Of a stretch of 64,000 bases of DNA, positions 34,779 to 48,031 are shown piece after piece. The position numbers and the translations under genes were made by a program. Within the stretch, counting starts at the first letter, position 1. Each line of letters begins with the position of its first letter. The stretch covers positions 62,001 through 126,000 of the forward strand of contig CBFGUG010000004.1 of assembly GCA_965651905.1 (NCBI GenBank), read 5' to 3'. Source of the DNA: SZUA-265 sp965651905 (GTDB lineage: Bacteria; Myxococcota_A; Polyangia; Polyangiales; Polyangiaceae). The notes beneath the pieces are model-generated. The model had not been told where the DNA came from. It saw nothing but the letters and a program-made list of their open reading frames with translations, and ran no database searches.

Positions 34779-36002
34779 CTAAGCGCTGGTTAGCCGGGTC
34801 CCGTCCTTTCCGCAGAACTCGGCGCGGTCGCCGTAGATCGACCCACAAGTAGGGCAAACCTTGTGCGTCCCGGGGGTGTTCGCCGCCACTTGGCCGCTCG
34901 GGTGCATGGCGGAGGACTTCGTCCGACCCTGCCGAACGAAAACGGTTCCCAGTGCCGCCAAGCCAGCTGCCAGCACTCCTACCAGCGCGACGAACCAATG
35001 CTTTCGAGATGTGGCGCGATCTTCTGCGACGGCTACCGCCGTGGACATCGCACTAGACGAGCCTGTCGAATTTTCTGTCGCGCCATCTGATCCGTACAGC
35101 GCGTCGCGTCGCTCGTCGAGCAGCGCTTCGTAGCGGCCCCGTGAGGCGACCCGCAACACGGCCTGCCGAGAGAGTCCGCTCGCCGACGCGGTCAACGTCA
35201 ATGATTCCACATCCACGGACTCGCGGACCGTGACCAAGCCGTCCTCACTCACGGTCACGCCGTCGACTTCAGGATGGATGCGCCAGCTGATCGGGTGGGG
35301 TAGAGCGCACCCCGCGGAGTCTCGCAGCTTGCCCGCAAACTGGAGCTCTTGCCCGGGCCGAACGAGCGCGTTCATGGGGCTGACTTCCAGGCGTTCGGGC
35401 GTGCCGGGACTCGAGCAGTCTGTATCGCCGCGTGCCTCGACGCTCTGAGCGCTAGCGGTTTCGGCGCGTTCCAGCAGTGTGAAGTGCTGGGTCCGTCGGG
35501 TACTCGCCGTGCACGAATGGCCGTCGACTCGGAATTGGTACTGCCCCGTTTCATCGAAGTGGATGGAAGTATCCGTCGCCGAAATCGTGGTTCGAATGCT
35601 CACGTGATTTGATGTGTCGCCACCCGACTCGCACACGTTGGACCAGGCTCGCGAACCTCCCGAATGGTGGGTCCGCGAAAGACTGGAGTGTTTCTCCCAA
35701 CAAGCTGCCGTCGAGTAGTTCACGCCGCTTCCTACGATAGTCAGCTCAGTGTCTGACTGCGTGACCGTCACAGGACCACCACCGCCCCCTGGGATCCCTG
35801 GTTGAGGCCCGCAGGAGGGGCCCCATTCACCAATGGCGCGTTGCAGGCTCATGGGGCTGGCCTGCCACTTTCCAGAGAGCGTGAGTCTGTCCCCGGCTGC
35901 CACGGCCGTTGTCGACAGCGAAAAGCCGACGACGATTGCCAAGGGCAGACCGCGTGCTCCGTGATGAACTCGCTTTTGCGCCAAGGCCTCGGAGCGTAGC
36001 AT
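34779..36002 (-). CDS. Membrane protein: secreted Ig-like region plus cytoplasmic zinc ribbon
   Basis: From ATG 36002 the product is 407 residues. It has a signal peptide (PLAIVVGFSLSTTAVAAG) and an unrecognised Cys-containing extracytoplasmic region (about 40-190). A Big-2-like Ig domain follows (LEVSPMNALVRPGQELQFAG, HPEVDGVTVSEDGLVTV), then a membrane span (about 330-350: HWFVALVGVLAAGLAALGTVF). The end is a cytoplasmic zinc ribbon (CPTCGSIYGDRAEFCGKDG). The domain order implies one cleaved end outside and the ribbon inside, suggesting a sensor that passes an envelope signal inward (inference). Divergent from the TSP3-OmpA gene across 174 bp. Confidence 0.75.
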   Translation of the reverse strand: MLRSEALAQKRVHHGARGLPLAIVVGFSLSTTAVAAGDRLTLSGKWQASPMSLQRAIGEWGPSCGPQPGIPGGGGGPVTVTQSDTELTIVGSGVNYSTAACWEKHSSLSRTHHSGGSRAWSNVCESGGDTSNHVSIRTTISATDTSIHFDETGQYQFRVDGHSCTASTRRTQHFTLLERAETASAQSVEARGDTDCSSPGTPERLEVSPMNALVRPGQELQFAGKLRDSAGCALPHPISWRIHPEVDGVTVSEDGLVTVRESVDVESLTLTASASGLSRQAVLRVASRGRYEALLDERRDALYGSDGATENSTGSSSAMSTAVAVAEDRATSRKHWFVALVGVLAAGLAALGTVFVRQGRTKSSAMHPSGQVAANTPGTHKVCPTCGSIYGDRAEFCGKDGTRLTSA

Positions 36003-36176
36003 CAGTTGCGGCGCTGAGCGCCAGCGACCACCCCAAGCTTTGTAGAATCCGTGCGACGCACAGGGGCCGCCGACGATGGCCCGGTTCCGATCGACGGTGT
36101 GCGACCTCGAATTGACGCCCGCCATTTGGCGATGTTAGCGTCGCTCGCGAAAGAACCGCAGAGCTCGGAGTTGTAT

Positions 36177-38222
<2,046 letters not shown>

Positions 38223-38237
38223 GCGGAAGAGAAACGA

Positions 38238-38268
38238 CCGCTGCGGCGCCTCCCGGGGGCCGCAGCGG
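38238..38268 (+). terminator. Probable terminator of the TSP3-OmpA gene
   Basis: Perfect 9-bp arms CCGCTGCGG and CCGCAGCGG enclose a 13-base GC-rich loop, 15 nt after the stop codon. No T-run follows, as often in high-GC genomes. The convergent REC-EAL gene ends 46 bp further on, so the hairpin may serve both. Confidence 0.6.
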
Positions 38269-38313
38269 GCTGTTCGTAGCTCACCAACGCGGTGTCCCTG
38301 GCCCCTGGCCGTG

Positions 38314-39522
38314 TTACGGGTTTGCGAGCGCCAAGTGGCCGCCCGAGAGCCAAATCTCCAGCTCCTCCGCAGGTAGCGGAGGGGTGAAGTAGTAACCCTG
38401 GGCCAACGTACAGCCGAGTTCGCGCACCAACATCAGCTCGTCTATCGTTTCGACACCTTCAGCGACCGTGCGTAGGCCGAGCTTCTTCGCGAGTTCGACG
38501 CTCGATTCCAAGATCGCTCGGTTGCGCGGGTCGTGCGTCGCGCCCGTGACGAAACCGCGATCCAGCTTGAGCTCTTGTACGGGAAGGTGCTTGAGCTGTT
38601 GCATCGACGAGTATCCCGTACCGAAGTCGTCGATAGCCAGACAAACGCGTTTGATGCGCAGTCTAGCCAAGACTTCGAGCGAACGTGCCAGGTCGCCCAT
38701 CAGTTGGCTCTCGGTAACCTCTAGCGTCAACTGATGGAGACTGATCGCCTCCCGCTCCGCTGCATCGGACAAGAACTTGACGAACTGCAGGTGCTCGAAA
38801 CACTGCATGGGGACGTTGACCGCGACCTGCAGGTCCATGCCTCGTTTTTGCCAGATGGCGAGCTGGCGAAACGCCTGGACGATCACCTGATCGGTCAATT
38901 CTTCTATTTGCCCCGTTCGTTCGGCGAGGGGAATGAACCGCCAAGGGGGGAGCAGACCTTGTTCTGGGTGTTGCCAGCGAGCTAACGCTTCGACGGCGCG
39001 TAGCTCCCCAGTGATGACGTCCAACTGTGGTTGGTAGTGCAATACGATCTGTTGCTGCTCCAGCGCTGTCGCCAGGTCTTGCTCCGTGAATTGGGGGCCC
39101 GCAGGTCGTGAGGTGCGTGGGGCGTAAGGCTCGTACCTGAGTATCGCCTGACGCAAGGGTTCGACGATGTGAGGCTTCTGAAGTGTTGCGAGCACGTTGA
39201 GCCGATGCGCCTCGGCCAACTGGCGTGCGGTGCGCAGCAAGCCGTCTTCTTCGCCGCTGAGAAAGATGAGGCCCCCTGAAAAGCCGAGCTCGGCGAGGTG
39301 GCGTGTCAGTTCGACGCCGTCCATCTGTGGCATGTTCAAGTCGCACAGGACGATGTGGAACTTGGTCACTCCACGCAGCAACTCCAGCGCCTGCGTCCCG
39401 TCATGGGCAGATTGGATGGAGGTCGCGCCCAGTTCTTCCAATACGCGACGTGACAGGCCCACCATCAGCGGTTCGTCGTCGACGATCAGGAAATTGAGCT
39501 GCGCGATGTTTGCTTCTGACAT
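38314..39522 (-). CDS. REC-EAL cyclic-di-GMP phosphodiesterase
   Basis: From ATG 39522 the product is 402 residues. The receiver domain (about 10-130) keeps the acidic pair (IVDDEPL), the phosphorylated Asp61 (VLCDLNMPQMDG), Ser89 and Lys116. The EAL domain (about 150-395) keeps VEALARWQHP (E178), the metal-site Asn in AVNVP, EVTESQLM, IDDFGTGYSS, LKLDRGFV and VAEGVET. It should degrade c-di-GMP in a phosphorylation-dependent way. No partner histidine kinase is adjacent, so it is an orphan response regulator. Confidence 0.92.
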   Translation of the reverse strand: MSEANIAQLNFLIVDDEPLMVGLSRRVLEELGATSIQSAHDGTQALELLRGVTKFHIVLCDLNMPQMDGVELTRHLAELGFSGGLIFLSGEEDGLLRTARQLAEAHRLNVLATLQKPHIVEPLRQAILRYEPYAPRTSRPAGPQFTEQDLATALEQQQIVLHYQPQLDVITGELRAVEALARWQHPEQGLLPPWRFIPLAERTGQIEELTDQVIVQAFRQLAIWQKRGMDLQVAVNVPMQCFEHLQFVKFLSDAAEREAISLHQLTLEVTESQLMGDLARSLEVLARLRIKRVCLAIDDFGTGYSSMQQLKHLPVQELKLDRGFVTGATHDPRNRAILESSVELAKKLGLRTVAEGVETIDELMLVRELGCTLAQGYYFTPPLPAEELEIWLSGGHLALANP

Positions 39523-39732
39523 GAACTCGAGGCAGTTCAGGGAGTAGGCACACCCATCCGTCTCGCCAACGCTACTAGGCGGAATGGTGGTTGCCCGTGG
39601 CATTGAAGCTAGCTCCGCTCGGGGAGTGGTGCCAACGGCTTCGGTTCCTTTCCCCATTCGGGTTCGCCCAACGGATTCGGGAGTGAACAGAACAACGAAA
39701 TTTCGCTGGTGGTAGCCTCTGCAATGTAGTGA

Positions 39733-41355
39733 CTACTCGCACACAGCAGCTTCGAAAGCGGACGCGAACGTGGCTGGTTCATCATCGGACTCGTCGACAG
39801 CTACGAGACACATTCCGGGACCGACGCTTACGGAAGAGGAGGGGTCGGTGCTGCTTTCGACGTGCAGGGTCGCGTCGAGTGGGCTCACCGCCTCCTCACT
39901 GACGTGAACGCTCGGGTCTTCGCCTTCGAGCCACACGCGCACTTCGTCGTCGAGCAGGAAACGTTGCAGGTCATCCACTTGGTCGGCGATGTGCGCAAAG
40001 CCGAGCTTAGCTCGAACGTCGAGGGTGGGGGAGAACGTCAGCGTTGCAGCGCCGTCGCCTTCGGCTGCGATCAGTAGATCGAAGCGTCTGCCGTCATCAG
40101 GATTCACGTCGAGCTTCAACAGCTCGTTGCCGTCGTGTTCGATCGTGCTGCTCACGTCGCCCAGACCGAGACCCTCGAGCAGCAGGCTGTCGGCGTTTCC
40201 GTCGAACCGCAAGCTCCCATTGATGCCTCCGAGTAACGCACTGACGATCCCGGCGTACTCTTTCATTGGTAACGGGTTGCCAAACTCGTCGTACTCCTCG
40301 TCGGCCATGAAGGCGGCTAGTGGAGCGACCAAACTCAGGGCGCCCCAGTCGTAACTGCCTGTGATGGTCTTCGCCGCGCCGTCGAGCCTGAGCTCCATGC
40401 TGGGGGAGTTGGTGCCGACGGTCACCTCGACTCGCTCGTCTGCCTCTCCTGCCACGAGCGCGACCCGCTCGACGACGTTCAGGCTCAGGCTGTAGTCGGT
40501 TGCGGCGTTTCGAATCAGCTGGACGCCCACGACTCCCTCCAACTTCGAGACGCCGTCCAACTCTTCGCCCGAGGCTTCGAGCGTCTCCAGAAGTTCACCC
40601 AGATTGAGCTCGGCTCCGAGTCTGTCGTGGTACAGCTGCAGAGTGATGGGGTTCCGTTGTTCCTCGGTCAGCAGGATCTCCACGTCGATGTCGCCCGCGC
40701 GCGGCGAGCTGAGCCTCAGTCGAGGCTGGAGCAGTTCGTAGTCTTCCTCGCATTCGACGTCACCATCGTCTGTGGGCGCTTCGGGTTCGAGTGGCGCTGG
40801 GGTCACTCCGCTGCCGTCGTCGGGTGATGAAGGCGACACCAGCGTGGGGCTGTCGTCTTCGCTACAGAACAGCGAAGCAGGAATGCGGAAGGTAGCGTGA
40901 GTCTCGTCTTCGGCTTCCAGGTTTTCGTCGATGAAGATCTCGTCGCTCAAGAGCTGGATGAGGTCGTCCAGCCCGTCGTGAAGGTCTTGTCGTGCTTCGA
41001 GCAAGTCGTCCGTCGAGACTTCATCTTCCACGGTCGTACATTCCGTCGTCGTGCTCGGCAGGCAGTCGGTCGCGTCTGAAGCACACTCGAAGCTCACGGT
41101 CTCGCACGACTGGCTCGACCCGGACAGTGAGCTCAGCCCATCGGCGATGCCCTGGGATTCCGCGATGAATCCACCAGCATTGAGCACGCCTCGCAATGCT
41201 GCCTCGGCGTTCTCTTGCGCGGTGAGTGCTGCGCTTTGACTTGATATCGCGACGCGAGGGGGCGAGCTGCCACTCTCGTCCTCGTCACCCGTGCAGGCGA
41301 CTGTGAGCAAAGGTAGGAACCACAAACGGTTGCGTGTCCAAGCTGAACTAGTCAT
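39733..41355 (-). CDS. Hypothetical lipoprotein, 540 aa
   Basis: The signal peptide ends in a lipobox (FLPLLTVAC, Cys at about 21). The N-terminal part has a conserved-looking Cys cluster (SCETVSFECASDATDCL, TTECTTVEDE) and a helix (LLEARQDLHDGLDDLIQLLSDEIF). An acidic Pro/Ser linker precedes a long beta-rich region (about 215-470) with even hydrophobic alternation, which might be a large barrel or solenoid. The protein is very acidic overall. No family recognised. It precedes no obvious partner and is separated from neighbours by about 210-220 bp on each side. Confidence 0.7.
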   Translation of the reverse strand: MTSSAWTRNRLWFLPLLTVACTGDEDESGSSPPRVAISSQSAALTAQENAEAALRGVLNAGGFIAESQGIADGLSSLSGSSQSCETVSFECASDATDCLPSTTTECTTVEDEVSTDDLLEARQDLHDGLDDLIQLLSDEIFIDENLEAEDETHATFRIPASLFCSEDDSPTLVSPSSPDDGSGVTPAPLEPEAPTDDGDVECEEDYELLQPRLRLSSPRAGDIDVEILLTEEQRNPITLQLYHDRLGAELNLGELLETLEASGEELDGVSKLEGVVGVQLIRNAATDYSLSLNVVERVALVAGEADERVEVTVGTNSPSMELRLDGAAKTITGSYDWGALSLVAPLAAFMADEEYDEFGNPLPMKEYAGIVSALLGGINGSLRFDGNADSLLLEGLGLGDVSSTIEHDGNELLKLDVNPDDGRRFDLLIAAEGDGAATLTFSPTLDVRAKLGFAHIADQVDDLQRFLLDDEVRVWLEGEDPSVHVSEEAVSPLDATLHVESSTDPSSSVSVGPGMCLVAVDESDDEPATFASAFEAAVCE

Positions 41356-41576
41356 GAGTTACTCGTCTCCCTTTGCCGCGAAAGCGGCGCGTCAGGTTAG
41401 CAGTCTCCGTCGCACCCGGCAAAGGCTCGCAACAGGCGTCGGTTTTTCACGCCGAACCGTTCATTCGGCCCATGTGGGTGACGCGAACGATGTGCTTTGT
41501 TTCTTCAGCGAGCTCTCGGGTCACGTGGCAGGTGTACGAAGACCTCAGGTCCTCGAGGCTTAGCGTGTCTGGTTGG

Positions 41577-43181
41577 TCATTCTGACGGGCGCTTCCAATG
41601 TAGGGGACCCTGACTCAACGAGCGCATTTGTGGCGATTTGCTCGGGATGAACCCGTAACCGTCGTTGGACACGGCCAACGGTGGCCGTTCGAACTGGCCC
41701 ATGGACCGCATCTCAGCGATGTCGAACAGGTCCCGGCCGACGGCGACGTAGCGATCCGTTGCGATGATGTCGGATACGGGGGCACGTTGCGCACCAATTG
41801 CGCGCTCGACGACCTTGGTTGAGCGGGCGTCGGGATCTTCGAGCGACAGGAAGAAGTACCGCTCGGCGCGTTCCGCGAGCGCGTGCGTCCCGTAGGTAGC
41901 CAACACTCGGGTTTCGGCGGTGACCGTGTACGCGGTTGCCGCGCTCAGGTGCACCAGCACCGTGTCGTTACGCGGGTAGAGCGCGATCCAGCTCGGGCGT
42001 CCCCCGAAGCGAGAGTCGATCTCGAAGGGAGCGAGGTCCAACTCGAGTCGCCTGCGACCGGTCGCTGTGCGCACGTAGATGTCTCGTCGCGCCGCGTACG
42101 CCCCCGCACACCCGAAGACGACGCTCTCTGTTTCGGGGTCGACGTGGAGAATCTTGGCAGCACACTGTTTCGAGCTAATCTTGCGACGCTTACCATTCGG
42201 AAGTCGCATCACCAGTGCGCCTTCCTCGTCGCGGGTTATCACACTCCCCGCGAGAGTCATCACGAAGCCATCGACGTCTTCGGTGTTGGAAGTCGCCAGA
42301 TCGAGGAGCCGTACGCGAGCGTCATCACCTGGCCACTGCCAGACCTTGTACGTCGGGATCGGGCCGGGACACCTACCTGACGCGTCGGAGCGCGGAGGGA
42401 ACGGCCACTGGATCCGACCGTTGCCGTTGGTGTCTGTGGTGACCACATCCAAGCGAACGAACTGTCCGTCGGGCTCGAACGCGATGCGTCCCACCGTTCC
42501 TCGTCCTGCAGGGTATTCGCGTTCCGAACCTGTTTTCAGATCGTGGATCACGACGTCAGTTCCGTCCGGCCCCTGACGTAGATAGGCAAGGCGACGACCC
42601 ATCGGGTCGAAGCTGAGCGCACGATGCGGCGTGTACGAGCTGGCGTCATCCGCTAGATCCGCGCCCGCAGCAGCCAAGTCTACGCGCGCATCGCTCGTGG
42701 TATCCAGCAACCAGACTTCGTTCGCCTTTCGAAAGATGACGTACTGACCAGTCGGGTCGCTGCCCAAGAAGTCATCGATGGTGGTTTCGGCCTTACCCGC
42801 GCGGATCAGATAGGTGGTCAACTGATCTCCAGACAACTCACCGTGCCCGGATACACTCACCGCGATATGACCATCACCATCCGTGTCACTGCGCGCTTGG
42901 CAAATCACTGCCCAGTTGCGAGATGGGGAGCTAGCCCATAGACTGGTTGGGTAAGGACCGCCCCACGCGGAGCCATCCTCGATGGGAGGAGGTACGGGAG
43001 CGGGTTGGGGGAGGACATCTGTCGATCCGGATCGTGAGCCTGACTTCGACGTCTCGTTGCCGCGCGGAGTCGATTCGCGGTGTTGCTTCGCTGAGGCCCT
43101 TTCATCAGGCGTTTCAGGTTCGCTTGGAGGCGCTGCAGAGCATGCGACTGTGAGCAGAAGAATCCAGACGGCGTCACGCAC
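41577..43181 (-). CDS. TolB-like beta-propeller lipoprotein
   Basis: The frame is open far upstream, but a lipoprotein start at GTG 43181 gives VRDAVWILLLTVAC, a good signal peptide and lipobox; the product is then 534 residues. After a Ser/Pro/Arg linker (about 20-65) the protein shows repeated WD/TolB-like blades (GQYVIFRKANEVWLLDT, GRRLAYLRQGPDGTDVVIHDL, VGRIAFEPDGQFVRLDVVTT, WIALYPRNDTVLVHL). It probably folds as a periplasmic or surface propeller for protein binding. A TTG at 43184 is an equally close start candidate. It is divergent from the acyl-CoA mutase gene, with 54 bp between starts. Confidence 0.7.
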   Translation of the reverse strand: MRDAVWILLLTVACSAAPPSEPETPDERASAKQHRESTPRGNETSKSGSRSGSTDVLPQPAPVPPPIEDGSAWGGPYPTSLWASSPSRNWAVICQARSDTDGDGHIAVSVSGHGELSGDQLTTYLIRAGKAETTIDDFLGSDPTGQYVIFRKANEVWLLDTTSDARVDLAAAGADLADDASSYTPHRALSFDPMGRRLAYLRQGPDGTDVVIHDLKTGSEREYPAGRGTVGRIAFEPDGQFVRLDVVTTDTNGNGRIQWPFPPRSDASGRCPGPIPTYKVWQWPGDDARVRLLDLATSNTEDVDGFVMTLAGSVITRDEEGALVMRLPNGKRRKISSKQCAAKILHVDPETESVVFGCAGAYAARRDIYVRTATGRRRLELDLAPFEIDSRFGGRPSWIALYPRNDTVLVHLSAATAYTVTAETRVLATYGTHALAERAERYFFLSLEDPDARSTKVVERAIGAQRAPVSDIIATDRYVAVGRDLFDIAEMRSMGQFERPPLAVSNDGYGFIPSKSPQMRSLSQGPLHWKRPSE

Positions 43182-43235
43182 CAATCGAAGATAACGTCGG
43201 GCGCCTGCTGCACGCAAGTTGGCACCGAACGCCGA

Positions 43236-44987
<1,752 letters not shown>

Positions 44988-45022
44988 GCAAAGTCACCGC
45001 GCCGTGCAATCGCTTCGCGGTG

Positions 45023-45141
45023 CCACCCAGGCCACGGTGCTAGCCAGGCCGCGAAACCACCCAGGCCACGGTGCCACCCAGGCCACGGTGCCACCCAGGC
45101 CACGGTGCCACCCAGGCCACGGTGCCACCCAGGCCATGGGG
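45023..45141. repeat. 17-bp tandem repeat, seven units
   Basis: Seven head-to-tail 17-bp units, consensus CCACCCAGGCCACGGTG, begin at 45023, 45040, 45057, 45074, 45091, 45108 and 45125. Units 1 and 3-6 are identical, unit 2 is diverged (CTAGCCAGGCCGCGAAA), and unit 7 ends in CATGGGG. A 17-bp period cannot keep a reading frame. The array fills the gap between two convergent genes, 36 bp after the mutase stop. Confidence 0.92.
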
Positions 45142-45174
45142 CACTCTGGGTTGCCGATGCTGAGCCACCCGGGC

Positions 45175-46371
45175 TCAGGCGTGGGAAAGGGCGTTCAGGA
45201 CGTCTTCCACCACGTCCTCGCTGTCTTCGATGCCTGCGCTGAGGCGAATCAGAGCCGGATCGATCCCGATTTGCGCAAGCTGCTCGTCGTCGAGTTCGAA
45301 GTAGGACATGAAGCGTGGCTGCTCGATGAGCGTTTCCACCCCACCGAGCGAAGCGGCGATTCTCGCGATCTTGCAACCGTCGACCACTCGCGATGCTGCT
45401 TCGGTTCCGCCTTCGACGATGAAGCTGACGACACCGCCACCACCGCTCATCTGCGCTTGGCTGACGGCATACGAGGGATGGCTTTCGAGGCCCGGGTAAA
45501 ATACCTGCTTGACCTTGGGGTGTGCCTCCAACGTTCTCGCCAAAGCAAGCGCCGTCGCGTTCTGCGTTCGCACTCTCAGGTTCAACGTCTTCATGCCTCG
45601 CGCGATCAGAAACGCTGCGTGCGGATCCAGCACGGAGCCGAGGACGCCTCGTGCGTCACGCAGCAGCGAAATCAGATGAGACGGGCCCGCGATCAAGCCG
45701 CCCAGTACGTCGTTGTGCCCGGCCAGGTACTTCGTGGCCGAATGCACGACTAGATCCACCCCGAATTGAATAGGGTTGTAGTTCATCGGCGTCGCGAACG
45801 TCGAGTCAATCATCACCTTTACGCGCTTGTGTTGCTTGGTGACTTCTACGACTTTCTCGAGGTCGATACAGAACAAGTAGGGGTTGGTCGGTGATTCCGT
45901 GATGACCAAGCGAGTCTCTGGGCGGATCGCCTTGGCTAGCGCATCGATGTCACCAGCGGGGACCTGCGTGTGTTCCACGCCGAACTTGGACAGGGTCGTC
46001 GATACGAACTGACGTGTTCGCCTATAACAATCCCTGAAGAGAACGATGTGCTCCCCCGACTTCACCAGCGTCAAGACTGCAGTGGTGATTGCCGCCATTC
46101 CACTCGAGAAAGCGACGGCGTCGTCCGCACGTTCCAGCGCAGCCAAGCGTCGCTCGAGCTCCCGAACTGTGGGGTTACCGTAGCGGCCATACTCCTCACG
46201 ATCAGGGTCGGCGTCGTCCCCACGCATGTAGCGCACGAGGTCTGCGGTGCTGGCGAACGTGAACGTTGCGGTTTGAGCAATCGACGGCGTCAGCGTGTTG
46301 TGCGCTCGACGGTGTTCGGTTCCCGCGTGCACGGCGTCCGTAGATGTGGCGGTTTTCTTGGGCTCACTCAC
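45175..46371 (-). CDS. Cystathionine gamma-synthase family PLP enzyme
   Basis: The 398-residue protein is a Cys/Met metabolism PLP-dependent enzyme: YGRYGNPTVRELERRLAALE, FSSGMAAITTAVLTL, ESPTNPYLFCIDL, then MIDSTFATPMN and the PLP lysine in VVHSATKYLAGHNDVLGG, with the late SLGGVETLIEQPRFMSY. Length and motifs fit cystathionine gamma-synthase or a closely related lyase; the two cannot be separated safely by eye. It is followed by a lipoprotein gene in the same direction 41 bp upstream. A tandem repeat lies just after its stop. Confidence 0.9.
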   Translation of the reverse strand: MSEPKKTATSTDAVHAGTEHRRAHNTLTPSIAQTATFTFASTADLVRYMRGDDADPDREEYGRYGNPTVRELERRLAALERADDAVAFSSGMAAITTAVLTLVKSGEHIVLFRDCYRRTRQFVSTTLSKFGVEHTQVPAGDIDALAKAIRPETRLVITESPTNPYLFCIDLEKVVEVTKQHKRVKVMIDSTFATPMNYNPIQFGVDLVVHSATKYLAGHNDVLGGLIAGPSHLISLLRDARGVLGSVLDPHAAFLIARGMKTLNLRVRTQNATALALARTLEAHPKVKQVFYPGLESHPSYAVSQAQMSGGGGVVSFIVEGGTEAASRVVDGCKIARIAASLGGVETLIEQPRFMSYFELDDEQLAQIGIDPALIRLSAGIEDSEDVVEDVLNALSHA

Positions 46372-46412
46372 GTTGTTCTCGGTGTACTTGTCGAATCGAC
46401 GTAAGAGGGTCG

Positions 46413-47018
46413 TCAGGGAGATGCGGTGGGAGCGACTTCGATTGGACCTAGAATCCGCCCGTGTTTGTCTGCTGCGATGACCAGTTCGCCCGCTGGGCTA
46501 TCCACGTACACTCGAAACTGAATGTCTCGGGACTCTGGCAGGTTTCGAACCATCACGAGTTTGGTAATGGGATGCTGGTGCTGTTTGCGGACTTTGTCCA
46601 GCACCTCTTCCGCGACACGCGGGTCTGCTGTCCTCAGGCGAAACAGATTTTCCTTCAACGAGCCTTTGCCCAACAACTTGACGTTCTCGGGACCTTCGAC
46701 CTCGCCGTCACGGTAACCGTATTGGTTCACTTCGGCTTGGTTCGCGTGATTCTGAACCTGGAGAACGACCAAGCTGGGCAGTGCTGTGATGCTCAAAATC
46801 CTCACAGGCTTCGGCAGCGGTGCCAGCAGGTGATCGAGGGCCTTGCTGATATGTCCTGACTCGACCTGCCTGGGTTCAGGTGTGCCACTGGCAGTGGACG
46901 TTGGCGTCGTGGGTACCAAGTGTGCCGGGGCGGGCGACGTCGCGACGTCATCGTCACAACCCACACCGAGGAATGTACCGCAGATTGCGATCACGAACAG
47001 TCGGTGGAGTGATGGCAT
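46413..47018 (-). CDS. Hypothetical lipoprotein, 201 aa
   Basis: The start MPSLHRLFVIAICGTFLGVGC gives a good lipoprotein signal (ATG 47018). An ATG 11 codons earlier (47051, with GAGG 9 nt upstream) is an alternative. After a Thr/Pro linker, the mature part reads VRILSITALPSLVVLQVQN, then a Lys-rich region (NVKLLGKGSLKENLFRL) and LPESRDIQFRVYVDSPAGEL. The pattern is beta-rich and soluble. No family recognised. It is encoded 41 bp upstream of the cystathionine gamma-synthase family gene, which may form an operon with it. Confidence 0.7.
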   Translation of the reverse strand: MPSLHRLFVIAICGTFLGVGCDDDVATSPAPAHLVPTTPTSTASGTPEPRQVESGHISKALDHLLAPLPKPVRILSITALPSLVVLQVQNHANQAEVNQYGYRDGEVEGPENVKLLGKGSLKENLFRLRTADPRVAEEVLDKVRKQHQHPITKLVMVRNLPESRDIQFRVYVDSPAGELVIAADKHGRILGPIEVAPTASP

Positions 47019-47206
47019 CGCAGTGTGGATCCGATCGTTGTCGAGCGTCATCGCTTCAGGCCTCGCATGTCAGCGAAACCGCTCGAACTCGTGTGGCGTC
47101 GCCGCACGACGAAGCGCGTCCGATCCACGGCGTGTAGATGACGGAACACGACCCAGCTCGGCTAGCGGCACTACTGCTCGTACACCACATGGCCATCAGA
47201 CGTAGG

Positions 47207-48031
47207 CTAGACGGAAACGTTGAAGTCTCGGAGCGCGTCATTCAGGCTGGTCTTTTGATCGGTACTGGCTTTGCGCTGCCCGATGATCAAAGCGCAAGGC
47301 ACCATGAACTCGCCTGCGGGAAACTTTTTGGGGCGCATGCCAGGAATTACCACGCTGCGAGCGGGTACACGGCCACGCAGCTCTTTGGAGCTCTCGCCCG
47401 ATACGTCGATGATGGCGGTGGAAGCGGTGAGTGTTACTCCAGCGCCAATCACCGCTTCTTGTTCGACCAGCATGCCTTCGACGATCACGCTGCGCGAACC
47501 GACGAATACGCCGTCTTCGACGATCACGGGTTGTGCTCCCGGAGGTTCCAGCACTCCTCCCAAGCCCACTCCGCCAGACAGGTGTACGTTCTTGCCAACC
47601 TGGGCGCACGACCCTACGGTTGCCCACGTGTCCACCATCGATCCGGCGCCAACGTACGCCCCGATATTGACGTACCCTGGCATCACGACGCAGCCAGCTT
47701 CCAGAAACGACCCGTAGCGCACCGTGCCCGGCGGGACGACTCGTACGCCGGCCTTGTCGAGGTTCTGCTTGAGCGGGACCTTGTCGTAGAATTCGAAGGG
47801 CGGGCACTCGAGCCGCTGCATTTGTGTGACGCCGAAGTACAGCAGCACCGCCTGCTTGACCCACGCGTGGGTCGTCCACTGTCCTGGTGCGGACTGCGTC
47901 GCGACTCGCAGTTCGCCGCTGTCCAGAGCCGCGACGGTGCGTAACACCGCCTCGCGTGTGGCGTCGTCTTTCAGGCGCGCCCTGTCTTCGAAAGCAGCTT
48001 CAATCAGTGGTCGATCGATGGCGACTGACAT
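47207..48031 (-). CDS. dapD: Tetrahydrodipicolinate N-succinyltransferase
   Basis: The 274-residue protein has the DapD left-handed beta-helix: an N-terminal helical part (REAVLRTVAALDSGELRVA, WVKQAVLLYFG), the hexapeptide repeats (GCVVMPGYVNIGAYVGAGSM, VDTWATVGSCAQVGKNVHLS) and GGVLEPPGAQPVIVEDGVFV, then CALIIGQRK. It succinylates tetrahydrodipicolinate in the lysine and diaminopimelate pathway. Length is normal. The rest of the dap pathway is not beside it. Confidence 0.95.
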   Translation of the reverse strand: MSVAIDRPLIEAAFEDRARLKDDATREAVLRTVAALDSGELRVATQSAPGQWTTHAWVKQAVLLYFGVTQMQRLECPPFEFYDKVPLKQNLDKAGVRVVPPGTVRYGSFLEAGCVVMPGYVNIGAYVGAGSMVDTWATVGSCAQVGKNVHLSGGVGLGGVLEPPGAQPVIVEDGVFVGSRSVIVEGMLVEQEAVIGAGVTLTASTAIIDVSGESSKELRGRVPARSVVIPGMRPKKFPAGEFMVPCALIIGQRKASTDQKTSLNDALRDFNVSV

